Positions 27,134 through 35,841 of a stretch of DNA of 64,000 bases are shown here, in pieces (the stretch's first letter is position 1; every line of letters begins with the position of its first letter). Location: contig JBDQOI010000012.1 in NCBI GenBank assembly GCA_040261275.1, forward strand, positions 1 to 64,000, written 5' to 3'. The position numbers and the translations under genes are program-made. This stretch comes from UBA8752 sp040261275 (lineage in GTDB: Bacteria > Bacteroidota > Bacteroidia > Flavobacteriales_D > Sanyastnellaceae). The notes beneath the pieces are model-generated. The model was not told the origin of the DNA and did no database searches. It saw only the letters and a program-made list of their open reading frames with translations.

Positions 27134-28126
27134 TCAAAAATGGAACGGCCTCCAACCCGTCGGTAAGTCAACACCCCGGCTGCCCTGATCCGCCGCGTCG
27201 CAAATGACGCCTTCCGCCAAGGTGTGACGTGAGCGGAAAACGCGATCTACCGTGGGAAAGGACACCAGTATGTGTTGAATCAAAGCGCAGGCCACCGCCA
27301 TGTATTGCACCCTGTCGGGGTGCACCCCTTCGATTTCGCGGATTTCATCCATCGGCTTCATGGTCAAGGCATCACATCGGGCCATCAGCTGCTCTCGATC
27401 AAATTCGTCCGCCTTTCGCGGATGCCTCCACGGAGCTTGGGGGTCTTGCAGGGTCATGAGGGTATTGAATGCCCCGGAAGTACCCACCATGATGCGCGGT
27501 GGGTGGTCGGACAAAGCCTGCAGAACGGGCGCCCATGCCGCATCTGAAATGCGCTGGATGGAGTGTACATCGGACCGTCGCAATGGATCAGCCGGCTTGA
27601 TCCAGTCGGTTAACCGGGCCACCCCCAGGTCCAAACTCCACCTTCCCAGGACCCGTTGTTGCGTCCAATGGATGAGCTCGACACTGCCTCCCCCAATGTC
27701 AACAGTCAGCATGGATGTACCGCCCAGCTCGCGACCGGCCATGGAATCGGCCACACCCAAGTGGATCCAATGGGCTTCCGTAGGGCCATCCAAAACTTCA
27801 ATCTCCCAACCCATGCGCCCGGCTGCCTTGGCGAATTCGGGCCCGTTCGATGCGTCCCTGATGGCGCTGCATCCAAAGGCTCGGTAATGCTGGACACCGC
27901 AATTGCCCGCTGTCTCCCGAAACGAGGCCAGAACATCCAGCCCCCTCCTGAACCGCTGGGGCGACAAGCGTCCACTTCGAAAACTGTCGAGGCCCAAGCG
28001 CACAAACCTGCGTTGGCGAAATACCGAATTCCACTCTCCCCTTTCCGTGCATTCGGCGATGTGCAGGGTGAAGGTATTGGTACCACAATCGACCACCCCT
28101 ACACGACGAGGGAAATCAGCGGTCAT
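27134..28126 (-). CDS. Ppx/GppA-family exopolyphosphatase / pppGpp phosphohydrolase
   Basis: A 330-residue member of the ASKHA-fold Ppx/GppA family, which removes phosphate from polyphosphate or pppGpp. The N-terminal phosphate loop VVDCGTNTFTLHIAE and the second loop VDIGGGSVELIHW are clear. It is the single-module short form (no HD domain), common in Bacteroidota. The ATG at 28126 overlaps the end of the ABC permease gene by 11 nt, so it is probably part of the same transcript as grpE-dnaJ-ABC. Substrate preference cannot be read from the sequence. Confidence 0.9.
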   Translation of the reverse strand: MTADFPRRVGVVDCGTNTFTLHIAECTERGEWNSVFRQRRFVRLGLDSFRSGRLSPQRFRRGLDVLASFRETAGNCGVQHYRAFGCSAIRDASNGPEFAKAAGRMGWEIEVLDGPTEAHWIHLGVADSMAGRELGGTSMLTVDIGGGSVELIHWTQQRVLGRWSLDLGVARLTDWIKPADPLRRSDVHSIQRISDAAWAPVLQALSDHPPRIMVGTSGAFNTLMTLQDPQAPWRHPRKADEFDREQLMARCDALTMKPMDEIREIEGVHPDRVQYMAVACALIQHILVSFPTVDRVFRSRHTLAEGVICDAADQGSRGVDLPTGWRPFHF

Positions 28127-29465
28127 CACCCTTGATCCAGTGCACCCAGAGCTTCCAACCGCTTCTGCCACCATCGTGCAAGACCCCCAAGCGGTACATC
28201 CGTCCTGCGATGCCCAGAATGAATCGGGCGGTCAACATCAGAAGTCCCCATGAAAGCAGGGCCTCCCACCAGGTTACACCGGTCGCCAAACGGACCAACA
28301 TCATGACGGGGGAGGTCAAGGGAATCCAGCCCAGCCAGACCATGATCGGCAGTGTGGGATTGCCCAATGCGCTGCTCCCCACGATGTAGGCAAACATCAA
28401 GGGCATGATGATGGCCATGACCATTCCCTGCCCCTCCTGCTCGGATTGAACCGTAGCCCCGACAGCAGCATAGAGGCTACCGTACAACAAGAATCCCCCA
28501 ATGAAAAAAGCCACAGTACCCGCCACCATGACACCCCATTGAATGTCCAACAGGACGGCAAGGCCCTTATTCTGCGCCATAACCGTCATGAGGTCTGCGG
28601 GCACTTCATTCGCGGCCGATACAGCGCCTGCGTCACCGATCAACCCCGCATCGAAAACCCACTGGAACAGAGCGAACGACCCCGTGGAGAGTATGGCCCA
28701 TGCCATCAGCTGCGTCAAAGCAACGGCGCCGACGCCGATGACCTTGCCCAGAAGCAACTCTTCCGGTCGGATGGTGGCCACCAGTACCTCTACGACGTGA
28801 TTCGACTTTTCCTCTACTACACTGCGCATGATCATGCCTCCATACACTGCGAGTACCACAAACAGAATCGCACTGAACATGAATCCAATGCCGCCCCTGA
28901 TCTCATCGCCTCCCCCTTCTTCGCGGCCGGTTGCGGTGGACTCTCGCTCGTAAAGGGTCAGGTCCAGTTTGAGCCGCTGATAAGCCTCCCAATCCAATTC
29001 AGTGCTTCCCAAAACCCGGGCGTGCTCCAATGCTCGACTCAAATCCCGCTCGATGTTGCGTTTGGCTTTGACCCCAGGTGACTTGGCGTAGACGAGGTAG
29101 CCCGCTTTGTTCTGCATGACGGACTCGTCATACTCCACCAGGACCGTATGGCCGGTCGCCTTCCAAACGCTGTCTTCCGGGGCCTCGCGCACAAACCTGT
29201 ATTCGAGGTTTTCCCGCTCCGGAAAACACCCTGGGCATCGGGGAACGTATTGTCCCGTGGCGGCATCCTGCCGGGTAATAAGCCCAGGTGCGTCCTCTAC
29301 CAGGACCACATTGTGCACATCCACACCTTGGGTCAGAAGAACGCTGGCCGCAATGAGTCCAACGGAAAGCAACGGCGTCAGCAGTGTCCCCAACAGGAAA
29401 CTGCGCTTGACCACACGGGTGCGCCATTCACGAAGAACGATGGTGCGGATGAGCTTGCCCTTCAT
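28116..29465 (-). CDS. ABC transporter permease (ABC-2 / NatB type)
   Basis: A 449-residue exporter permease. It has one N-terminal transmembrane helix after EWRTRVVKRSFLLGT, a large extracytoplasmic domain (about 50-210), then five or so hydrophobic helices including GMIMRSVVEEKSNHVVEVL and FGNP-like SSALGNPTLPIMVWLG. This is the NatB/ABC-2 family layout, usually used for exporting small molecules, ions or peptides. It overlaps the ATPase gene by 4 nt, forming a transporter pair. The substrate is unknown. Confidence 0.9.
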   Translation of the reverse strand: MKGKLIRTIVLREWRTRVVKRSFLLGTLLTPLLSVGLIAASVLLTQGVDVHNVVLVEDAPGLITRQDAATGQYVPRCPGCFPERENLEYRFVREAPEDSVWKATGHTVLVEYDESVMQNKAGYLVYAKSPGVKAKRNIERDLSRALEHARVLGSTELDWEAYQRLKLDLTLYERESTATGREEGGGDEIRGGIGFMFSAILFVVLAVYGGMIMRSVVEEKSNHVVEVLVATIRPEELLLGKVIGVGAVALTQLMAWAILSTGSFALFQWVFDAGLIGDAGAVSAANEVPADLMTVMAQNKGLAVLLDIQWGVMVAGTVAFFIGGFLLYGSLYAAVGATVQSEQEGQGMVMAIIMPLMFAYIVGSSALGNPTLPIMVWLGWIPLTSPVMMLVRLATGVTWWEALLSWGLLMLTARFILGIAGRMYRLGVLHDGGRSGWKLWVHWIKGDDR

Positions 29466-30412
29466 GACGCTTTGCTTTCTGACGCCTCCTCTTGCACTTC
29501 AACCGCTCGGATGAAGAGGGACTCCATCGTAGGTCGAACCTTGATGAACTCCTGGACCTCCACTTGTCCCTGAAGGACTTCCAATACTGCGCTCGGCGAC
29601 ACCCCGTCACGCAAGCGAATGCCGGCCTTTCGAACGCCTTCCGCAGTCGTGGGCTCAATGCCATCCAAATGGGCCAGTGCCCCCAAGGCGTTCGTGAAAC
29701 TCAGGTCATTGCCGCGGAACGCGACCTCTTGCAAGCCGTTCCATCCCTCCTCCCGAAGCCGGTCGGAGGCGCCCCTGAGGACCACGCGTCCCTGATTCAG
29801 CAGAACCACGTGGTCGCAAAGCTTTTCCACGCTGGGCATGTCGTGCGTGGAAAGCAGGATGGAGGTGCCTTCCGATGCCAAAGACCGAATGACTTCGATG
29901 ATGCGCCTCGCATTGATGGGGTCGAACCCGCTGAGCGGCTCGTCCAGGATGAGCAATTCCGGCCCGTGGACCACCGTGCAAATGAACTGGATCTTCTGGG
30001 CCATGCCCTTGGAGATGTCGGACACCTTCCGGTTCCACCATCCGTCGACCTCGAGTCTCTCAAACCACTTTTTGAGGGACCGAACGGCATCCGGTCTGTC
30101 CATACCCTTCAGCTGGGCGAAATACACGGCTTGCTCGCCGACCTTCATGTCCTTGTAGAGTCCCCGCTCTTCAGGGAGATAGCCGATGCGCCGTGCCTGT
30201 GCCCTGGACCAGGGCTGACCTCCAATTCGGACCTCTCCTGCATCGGGCTCGACGATGCCCATGATGCTGCGAATCAAGGTCGATTTGCCCGCACCGTTCG
30301 GGCCGAGCAACCCCATGATTGATCCCTCCGGCACATCAAAATTCACGCCATCCAAAACGCAGTGCTTCCCGTAGGACTTGCGCAGCTCGGCAATGTGGAG
30401 GGCAGAGGCCAT
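29462..30412 (-). CDS. ABC transporter ATP-binding protein (NatA type)
   Basis: A 316-residue ATPase. Walker A GPNGAGKSTLIR, signature ISKGMAQKIQFIC (the degenerate form of LSGGQ common in NatA-like ATPases), Walker B LLILDEPLSGFDP and the switch His in LLSTHDM are all present. The last ~80 residues match the DUF4162-type C-terminal extension of this class. It is 3 nt downstream of dnaJ and overlaps the permease by 4 nt. Confidence 0.93.
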   Translation of the reverse strand: MASALHIAELRKSYGKHCVLDGVNFDVPEGSIMGLLGPNGAGKSTLIRSIMGIVEPDAGEVRIGGQPWSRAQARRIGYLPEERGLYKDMKVGEQAVYFAQLKGMDRPDAVRSLKKWFERLEVDGWWNRKVSDISKGMAQKIQFICTVVHGPELLILDEPLSGFDPINARRIIEVIRSLASEGTSILLSTHDMPSVEKLCDHVVLLNQGRVVLRGASDRLREEGWNGLQEVAFRGNDLSFTNALGALAHLDGIEPTTAEGVRKAGIRLRDGVSPSAVLEVLQGQVEVQEFIKVRPTMESLFIRAVEVQEEASESKAS

Positions 30413-30415
30413 GAA

Positions 30416-31522
30416 TCAACTGAACATATCGCGGACCCGCTCAAAGAATCCTTTGTCCTTCGGGTCGGGGTCGGGCTGAAAGTTGGCCGAATCGCGCCAA
30501 CTTTCCAAAGTTGCGCGCTCATCCGCTGACAATTCCTGCGGCGTCCAGACGTTGAGATTGACCAGAAGGTCGCCCCGACCATAGCTGTCCACGGAAGGCA
30601 ATCCCTTGCCCTTGAGCCGAACGATCTTGCCGCCTTGGGTTCCAGGCTCGATTCGAACCTTGGCCTTGCCGCCCAGCAAGGGAATCTCCACTTGGGCCCC
30701 AAGGGCAGCGTCCACGAAGGTTAGGTGGTAGTCCAAATGAAGGTTGCGCCCATTGCGTGTGAACAGATCGTGGTCGGCCTCGCGGATCTGGACCAGCAAG
30801 TCTCCGGGAATGCCTCCGGCCGGCGCTGCATTGCCCTTTCCCCTCAAATTGAGCTGCATTCCATCTTCCACACCTGCTGGAATCTCAATCTCCACGACCG
30901 ACTCTTCGCGCTTCAGTCCATGTTCGTCGGCATCCTTCGGTTTGGACTTCACGCCCTTGCCCAAGCCGCCGCACGATGGACAAGTCGAAGCCGTTTGCAT
31001 CTGGCCCAATATGGTGTTGGTCACCCGGCGTACCTGACCGGTTCCACCACAGGTCCGACAGGTGTCGTATTCCACACCGTCAGCCTGGACCAAACGCGAT
31101 ACCCTGACCTTCTTGGCCGTCCCTTCCGCGATTTCCTCCAGGGTGAGCTGAACCTTGATGCGGAGGTTGGACCCTTTCGTGCGACGGGGTCCGCGACCGC
31201 CTCCGCCGAATGCATCGCCAAAAGCCCCTCCGAAGATGTCTCCGAATTGGCTGAAGATGTCGTCCATGTTCATTCCGGCACCGCCACCTGCGGCACCGCC
31301 CAGACCCGCATGCCCGAAGCGATCGTATTTGGCCCTCTTCTGCTGGTCTCCCAGCACCTCATAGGCCTCGGCCGCCTCCTTGAAGCGCGTTTCCGCCGCA
31401 CTATCGTCCGGATTTTTGTCGGGGTGGAATTTGATGGCCAGTTTTCGGTAGGCCTTTTTGATATCGGCCTCCGAAGCCCCCTGGTCCACGCCCAGGACCT
31501 CGTAATAATCGCGCTTGGACAT
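30416..31522 (-). CDS. dnaJ: Chaperone DnaJ with only two zinc-finger motifs
   Basis: Hsp70 co-chaperone of 368 residues. The J domain has HPDKNPDD (residues 33-40), then a Gly/Phe-rich linker (about 70-112) and the C-terminal substrate domains. The zinc region keeps only the two inner motifs (CRTCGGTG, Cys155/158, and CPSCGGLG, Cys181/184). The first and fourth CxxCxGxG motifs of canonical DnaJ are missing, so zinc centre I cannot form. It follows grpE by 9 nt; dnaK is not in the window. Confidence 0.96.
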   Translation of the reverse strand: MSKRDYYEVLGVDQGASEADIKKAYRKLAIKFHPDKNPDDSAAETRFKEAAEAYEVLGDQQKRAKYDRFGHAGLGGAAGGGAGMNMDDIFSQFGDIFGGAFGDAFGGGGRGPRRTKGSNLRIKVQLTLEEIAEGTAKKVRVSRLVQADGVEYDTCRTCGGTGQVRRVTNTILGQMQTASTCPSCGGLGKGVKSKPKDADEHGLKREESVVEIEIPAGVEDGMQLNLRGKGNAAPAGGIPGDLLVQIREADHDLFTRNGRNLHLDYHLTFVDAALGAQVEIPLLGGKAKVRIEPGTQGGKIVRLKGKGLPSVDSYGRGDLLVNLNVWTPQELSADERATLESWRDSANFQPDPDPKDKGFFERVRDMFS

Positions 31523-31531
31523 CTTTTCTGA

Positions 31532-32119
31532 TCAGTTCCCTACGACCACCTTGGCGAATCGCAATACTGTGTCGTGCAGTTTGTAGCCGGGCTCCACCAC
31601 ATCGACCACCTTTCCCTTCAAGTCTTCTGACGGTGCTGGGATTTGGGTAATGGCCTCGTGGAGGTCCGTATCGAACTCGGCCTCCTTGGCCTCCATCCGA
31701 TTCAACCCCTTGGCCTCCAGAATTCCACGCAATTTCTGTCCGATCAACTGATAGCCTTCCCGAGCTTGCCCAGCTTCCTGGCCTTCGCCGGCTGCCCAAG
31801 CGCGCTCAAAGTCGTCGAGCACAGGCAACAATGCCTCCATCAAATCGCGACCGGCATGACGGACGAGGTCTCCCCTCTCGCGCATGTTGCGCTTCCTGTA
31901 ATTGTCAAAATCGGCATACAGACGGAGGTACTTCTCCTTCCATTCATCCGGGCTGCCTGCTTCGCTCCCTTCCTCGCTCGGTGCATCGGAACCTGCGTCT
32001 CGGGTTGTCTGGTCTTCGGCCGGCGCGTCCTGCGCTGTCCCTTCAGTGGACGTTTCGCCTTCGGCCGTGGTGCCTTCCGCTTTTACGGCTTCTTCCTCAT
32101 TCATGGATTCCTGAATCAT
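31532..32119 (-). CDS. grpE: Nucleotide exchange factor GrpE
   Basis: Releases ADP from DnaK. It has 195 residues from ATG 32119 (MIQESMNEEEA); ATG 32104 is an alternative. A long acidic, low-complexity N-terminal region (about 1-65, rich in Glu, Ala, Thr) precedes the coiled coil EKYLRLYADFDNYRKRNMRE and the C-terminal beta domain ending PGYKLHDTVLRFAKVVVGN. The motif NYRKRN and the PGY...DRVLRPA-like end (here DTVLRFA) are diagnostic. It heads a minus-strand run with dnaJ. Confidence 0.95.
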   Translation of the reverse strand: MIQESMNEEEAVKAEGTTAEGETSTEGTAQDAPAEDQTTRDAGSDAPSEEGSEAGSPDEWKEKYLRLYADFDNYRKRNMRERGDLVRHAGRDLMEALLPVLDDFERAWAAGEGQEAGQAREGYQLIGQKLRGILEAKGLNRMEAKEAEFDTDLHEAITQIPAPSEDLKGKVVDVVEPGYKLHDTVLRFAKVVVGN

Positions 32120-32236
32120 TGGGTTGCGAATTTGACCCGCCATTCGCAATCCACATGCCACTCAAGCTCAGGGCGACATCGTGTCAGGCCCAGAAGAGGA
32201 ATGTCAGTTGTTTCGACGCCGTACCTGACAAACTTG

Positions 32237-32776
32237 TCAGAGGCGTTCGACGTGTTGGTCGATTTGAATGTGGAGCTCCATACCCCGGAGGTTCTTGGCG
32301 ACAATGATGCCGTTTTCATCCACGAGGAAACTCATGGGAATGCTGCTCACGCCGTACATGGCCGCGGCCTCACTGTCCCAACCTCCAAGATCGCTTCCAT
32401 GCCAATCCCAATCGAGATCATCCTGCTTTACGGCGCGCTCCCAGCTGTCCTGCTTGCGGTCCAATGAAACGCTGGCGATGGTGAAGCCCTCGGCATTCTT
32501 GAACTTCGCTTTGCGGTATTTCTTGAATGCGTTGACCACGTTGGGGTTCTCCCTGCGGCAGGGACCGCACCAGCTGGCCCAAAAGTCAACGAGGACCAGT
32601 TGGCCGCGCAGGTCGCTGAGCTTTACCTCCCCTCCATCGAGGGAATTGAGCACGAGTTCCGGGGCGACGTCACCTACGGAAGTTCCAATGCGAGGGTCCT
32701 GCGCGAAAACATCGCTGCTGAAGGTGAAAAGGCCGACCGTCATTGCGGCCATCAGGAGGGAGCGGGTGGGCATCAT
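32237..32776 (-). CDS. Exported TlpA-like thioredoxin-fold protein
   Basis: A 179-residue periplasmic or surface thiol-disulfide protein. A signal peptide (about 1-25, ending VFAQ) is followed by an AhpC/TSA-Redoxin type fold with the active site WASWCGPCRRENP (CxxC near 70-73) and the cis-proline loop SSIPMSFLVDENG. It resembles TlpA/ResA proteins that reduce exported thiols, for instance in cytochrome maturation. No cytochrome gene is adjacent, so the partner is unknown. Confidence 0.9.
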   Translation of the reverse strand: MMPTRSLLMAAMTVGLFTFSSDVFAQDPRIGTSVGDVAPELVLNSLDGGEVKLSDLRGQLVLVDFWASWCGPCRRENPNVVNAFKKYRKAKFKNAEGFTIASVSLDRKQDSWERAVKQDDLDWDWHGSDLGGWDSEAAAMYGVSSIPMSFLVDENGIIVAKNLRGMELHIQIDQHVERL

Positions 32777-32784
32777 GTTGAACC

Positions 32785-32792
32785 TAAAGTTA
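32785..32792 (-). promoter_or_regulatory. Possible -7 element (TAACTTTA)
   Basis: On the minus strand TAACTTTA differs from TANNTTTG only in the last base and lies 8 bases before the ATG at 32776. There is no -33 TTG at the usual spacing, so this is weak. Confidence 0.35.
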
Positions 32793-32818
32793 CACAGGGA
32801 ACGCAGGATGTCGGCGCT

Positions 32819-34132
32819 TCAGTCTGCCAATCGCTCAATGTTGGCTCCCAAAGCACGCAAACGATGCTCAATGTATTGGTATCCCCGGTCGATTTGGCCG
32901 ATGTTGTGTATGGTCGACCGACCTTCGGCGGAAAGGGCCGCAATGAGCAGGGAGACACCCGCCCGGATGTCCGGTGAAGTCATGGTTACGCCGCGCAAAG
33001 GCGCCTTGCGGTCGAGTCCGATGACGGTGGCGCGATGGGGGTCACACAGGATGATCTGGGCGCCCATATCGATGAGCTTGTCCACGAAAAACAAACGGCT
33101 CTCGAACATCTTCTGGTGAACCAGCACACTTCCCCGCGCCTGCGTTGCCGTCACCAGCAGAATGGAAAGCAGGTCGGGCGTGAATCCGGGCCAAGGAGCA
33201 TCGGCTACGGTCAGGATGGAACCATCGATGAAGGTGTCGATTTCATAGTGGTCCTGGGCAGGTACGAAAAGGTCGTTTCCGCGACGTTCCATGGCAATCC
33301 CCATCCGCTCGAACACCCGTGGAATCTGACCGAGATCATCCCAACTCACGTCGTTGATGGTGACTTCGCCGCGCGTCATGGCTGCCAAACCGATGAAGCT
33401 CCCGATCTCAATCATGTCGGGCAGGCAGCGGTGATCACAGCCACCCAAGTTCTCGACCCCTTCAATGGTCAACAAGTTTGAACCGACGCCGGAGATCTTG
33501 CCCCCCATTCGGTTGATCATCTTGCACAGCTGTTGGAGGTAGGGCTCACATGCCGCGTTGTAGATGGTGGTGGTTCCACGGGCCAATGCGGCCGCCATGA
33601 CAATGTTGGCCGTTCCGGTCACCGACGCCTCGTCCAGCAGCATATCCGCCCCCCGCAGCCCGTCAGGGGCCATGGCGCGAAAGAAGGTCTCGCCCGAATC
33701 GTAGCGGAATTCCGCACCGAGGTTCTCGAACCCGATAAAGTGGGTATCCATCCGGCGGCGGCCGATTTTGTCGCCCCCGGGCTTGGGGATGTAGCCCTTT
33801 CCGAACCGCGCCAGCAAAGGACCCATGATCATGACAGAGCCGCGCAAGGCACGCCCCTTATCCTTGAATTCGGCGCCCTCGAGGTAATCCATATCTACGT
33901 CATCGGCCTGAAACCGGAAGGTCCCGGCATCCAGCTTTTCGACTTTGACACCCATGGAGGCCAACAGGTCGATCAGCCGATTGACATCCACGATGTCGGG
34001 CAAATTCGATATGACGACGGGATCCGGGGTGAGGAGTACGGCGCACACCACCTGCAGCGCCTCATTCTTGGCGCCCTGCGGCGTGATGGATCCTTTGAGG
34101 GGATGCCCCCCTTCGATGACGAAAGTGCCCAT
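32819..34132 (-). CDS. murA: UDP-N-acetylglucosamine 1-carboxyvinyltransferase with Asp in place of the catalytic Cys
   Basis: First committed step of peptidoglycan synthesis: transfers enolpyruvate from PEP to UDP-GlcNAc. It has 437 residues. EGGHPLKGSITPQGAKNEAL at the N-terminus carries the conserved Lys/Asn pair. The active-site loop reads KPGGDKIGRRRMDTH: position 121 is Asp where Escherichia coli has Cys115, the residue alkylated by fosfomycin. Cys-to-Asp enzymes such as those of Mycobacterium and Chlamydia are active and fosfomycin-insensitive. It lies 109 nt downstream of the DUF4290 gene. Confidence 0.96.
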   Translation of the reverse strand: MGTFVIEGGHPLKGSITPQGAKNEALQVVCAVLLTPDPVVISNLPDIVDVNRLIDLLASMGVKVEKLDAGTFRFQADDVDMDYLEGAEFKDKGRALRGSVMIMGPLLARFGKGYIPKPGGDKIGRRRMDTHFIGFENLGAEFRYDSGETFFRAMAPDGLRGADMLLDEASVTGTANIVMAAALARGTTTIYNAACEPYLQQLCKMINRMGGKISGVGSNLLTIEGVENLGGCDHRCLPDMIEIGSFIGLAAMTRGEVTINDVSWDDLGQIPRVFERMGIAMERRGNDLFVPAQDHYEIDTFIDGSILTVADAPWPGFTPDLLSILLVTATQARGSVLVHQKMFESRLFFVDKLIDMGAQIILCDPHRATVIGLDRKAPLRGVTMTSPDIRAGVSLLIAALSAEGRSTIHNIGQIDRGYQYIEHRLRALGANIERLAD

Positions 34133-34241
34133 GATGGTCTTCTGGTTCAGGCCTCAATTTGGGCCAAAGCCAAAGGCCATCTGTGCGGCCATCAGGTTGT
34201 TTTCGACAAGGGACAGGGGAGCTTCTGCGCGTCCCGGGATA

Positions 34242-34886
34242 TCAGCGCTTTCGCTTGCCGCCGCCTCGATTGCGGAAGTTGTTGGACGTCTTCCGCTTGC
34301 TCTTCATGATTTCACTGGAACTCACCAATTCGATTTCAGCGGGAACGTCCAATGCCCCGCCCGACATTTCCCTCAACTGGGCGCGAATCAGCGGATCTTC
34401 CACCGCTCCCTTGTTCCAGGTCAGGTATTGACGCTTCAGCAGATTGGCGATCATCATGGCGAGGGCGCTGCGCTCCTCGCCTTCCGGCATGGCTTTGGCT
34501 TTCTCAATGAGATCCTCGACGATGCGGCCATAGAAAGAGGGTCGCTTGGAAAGCTGTGTATAGGTCAATCGGTCCGGACCGGGATCTTCCTCGGGGCGCG
34601 ATGGCGGCGGGAATGGTCCATCGATGTCCAATGACCAATTGGACATGACGTGAAGATGGCCCCACAGTTTTTCCTCGTGGTCCACCATCTCCTTGGATCC
34701 GGGCACGAGGGTGCGCATTACACTGACAATGGCAGTGGCACACTTGGTCCGTTCTTCCTTATCCTCAATGGAGGCACAATGCGCGATGAGCTCGTGGACG
34801 ACCCGACCGTATTCGGGAATGGCAATGTCCGTCTTGCTGCTGTTGTAGGTCAAGCCATCGAAGGCCGATGCTGTAGTCTGGGGCAT
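34242..34886 (-). CDS. DUF4290 family protein
   Basis: A 214-residue cytoplasmic protein of the Bacteroidota-specific DUF4290 family, recognised by LTYNSSKTDIAIPEYGRVVH, the MRTLVPGS segment and DHEEKLWGHLHVMSNWSLDI. It is alpha-helical with a short basic tail (RNRGGGKRKR). The function is unknown. The gene order DUF4290-murA suggests a link to envelope synthesis but does not prove it. It lies 32 nt after the upstream secreted-protein gene. Confidence 0.85.
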   Translation of the reverse strand: MPQTTASAFDGLTYNSSKTDIAIPEYGRVVHELIAHCASIEDKEERTKCATAIVSVMRTLVPGSKEMVDHEEKLWGHLHVMSNWSLDIDGPFPPPSRPEEDPGPDRLTYTQLSKRPSFYGRIVEDLIEKAKAMPEGEERSALAMMIANLLKRQYLTWNKGAVEDPLIRAQLREMSGGALDVPAEIELVSSSEIMKSKRKTSNNFRNRGGGKRKR

Positions 34887-34918
34887 GGGGGTTGCTTAGG
34901 GTCGGAAGATGTTCCGAT

Positions 34919-35758
34919 TCAGCGCTTTTTCAGGAGTTCCGTCCCGGCACCGAAATTGACGAAATACTCGCCTTTTGAAAGATAGCGCAAGGTAGCTTGG
35001 CTTCCTACACCCCGCATGACAACGGTCCCGAATGCATCGACAAGCTCATATTGGGTCGGTCCGGAAAAGGTCAGCATTTGCTCCTTGGAATCGAAGCTCA
35101 TCTCAATCTCCGGCACGTTGCCTTGGAAACTCACCTCGCCTTCCACCGCCAGGGTGCCATCCGGAGCAAGGTGGGTCAAGCGCAGGATATTCTCGCCGTT
35201 GACGGGCTGAATGGCTGTCGAATAGGTTTGTGTCCCTTCTCCACCGCGACCATCAATGCGCACGACATCGACCCACTTGTCCCACTTGTACTGCTGAAGA
35301 ACGAAGGGCATTCGCCCGCGTTCACTCTCGGTGGTCCACATGACTTCGCCGCTGGGTGCCGCCTCAAAAGAGACCAATTCGAATCCGGGTTCAGGCTGCA
35401 GGACTTCCGGGTTGAGGATGCGCGGTGAGCATCCGCTGCGGTGCTTCAATCGCACAGCTACCCCTTTACCGAGTGGAATACCCAAAGCGGAGAGGTCAAT
35501 TTCAAATGCGTGAGAATTGACTTCATCTGACGTCAGCATACCGTTTACACGGGCCTCGTAACAGCAAAATCCAACACCGTCAGCGGTGGGCTCATTGACC
35601 ACGAGCAAATTCTCGCCTTGGTACAAGCCTGCGATTTCAATTGACTGTTGGGCCAAGGAGGGGGTAATTCCCGAGCACAGCAAGGCGACACCAGCAAAGA
35701 GGGCAACCAAAGAATGCATAGCATTCGAAACCCACCCCTGAGCGATTCGATTTTCCAT
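34919..35758 (-). CDS. Secreted protein of unknown function
   Basis: A 279-residue exported protein without a recognised domain. The signal peptide lies at about residues 14-36 (MHSLVALFAGVALLCSG, then SLAQQ). The rest is rich in beta-prone sequence and ends YELVDAFGTVVMRGVGSQAT, then LRYLSKGEYFVNFG, which resembles a short T9SS-like C-terminal domain but lacks the usual PNP motif before it. The ATG at 35758 is preferred because TAGTTTCG lies four bases upstream; an internal ATG at 35719 is the alternative. Confidence 0.65.
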   Translation of the reverse strand: MENRIAQGWVSNAMHSLVALFAGVALLCSGITPSLAQQSIEIAGLYQGENLLVVNEPTADGVGFCCYEARVNGMLTSDEVNSHAFEIDLSALGIPLGKGVAVRLKHRSGCSPRILNPEVLQPEPGFELVSFEAAPSGEVMWTTESERGRMPFVLQQYKWDKWVDVVRIDGRGGEGTQTYSTAIQPVNGENILRLTHLAPDGTLAVEGEVSFQGNVPEIEMSFDSKEQMLTFSGPTQYELVDAFGTVVMRGVGSQATLRYLSKGEYFVNFGAGTELLKKR

Positions 35759-35762
35759 GTTT

Positions 35763-35770
35763 CGAAACTA
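35763..35770 (-). promoter_or_regulatory. Probable -7 element (TAGTTTCG)
   Basis: On the minus strand TAGTTTCG is separated by four bases from the ATG at 35758, implying a leaderless or near-leaderless transcript. No -33 TTG lies at 19 bases. Confidence 0.45.
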
Positions 35771-35828
35771 CTGCATGCCATTCAATTCCCTTCACCCATC
35801 ATTCGAGCCATACCTGTGGGAATGCCCC

Positions 35829-35836
35829 TAAACTTG
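35829..35836 (+). promoter_or_regulatory. Possible -7 element (TAAACTTG)
   Basis: TAAACTTG differs from TANNTTTG at one base and lies five bases before the GTG start of the histidine kinase at 35842. It is the only promoter-like sequence in the short gap. Confidence 0.4.
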
Positions 35837-35841
35837 CAATT

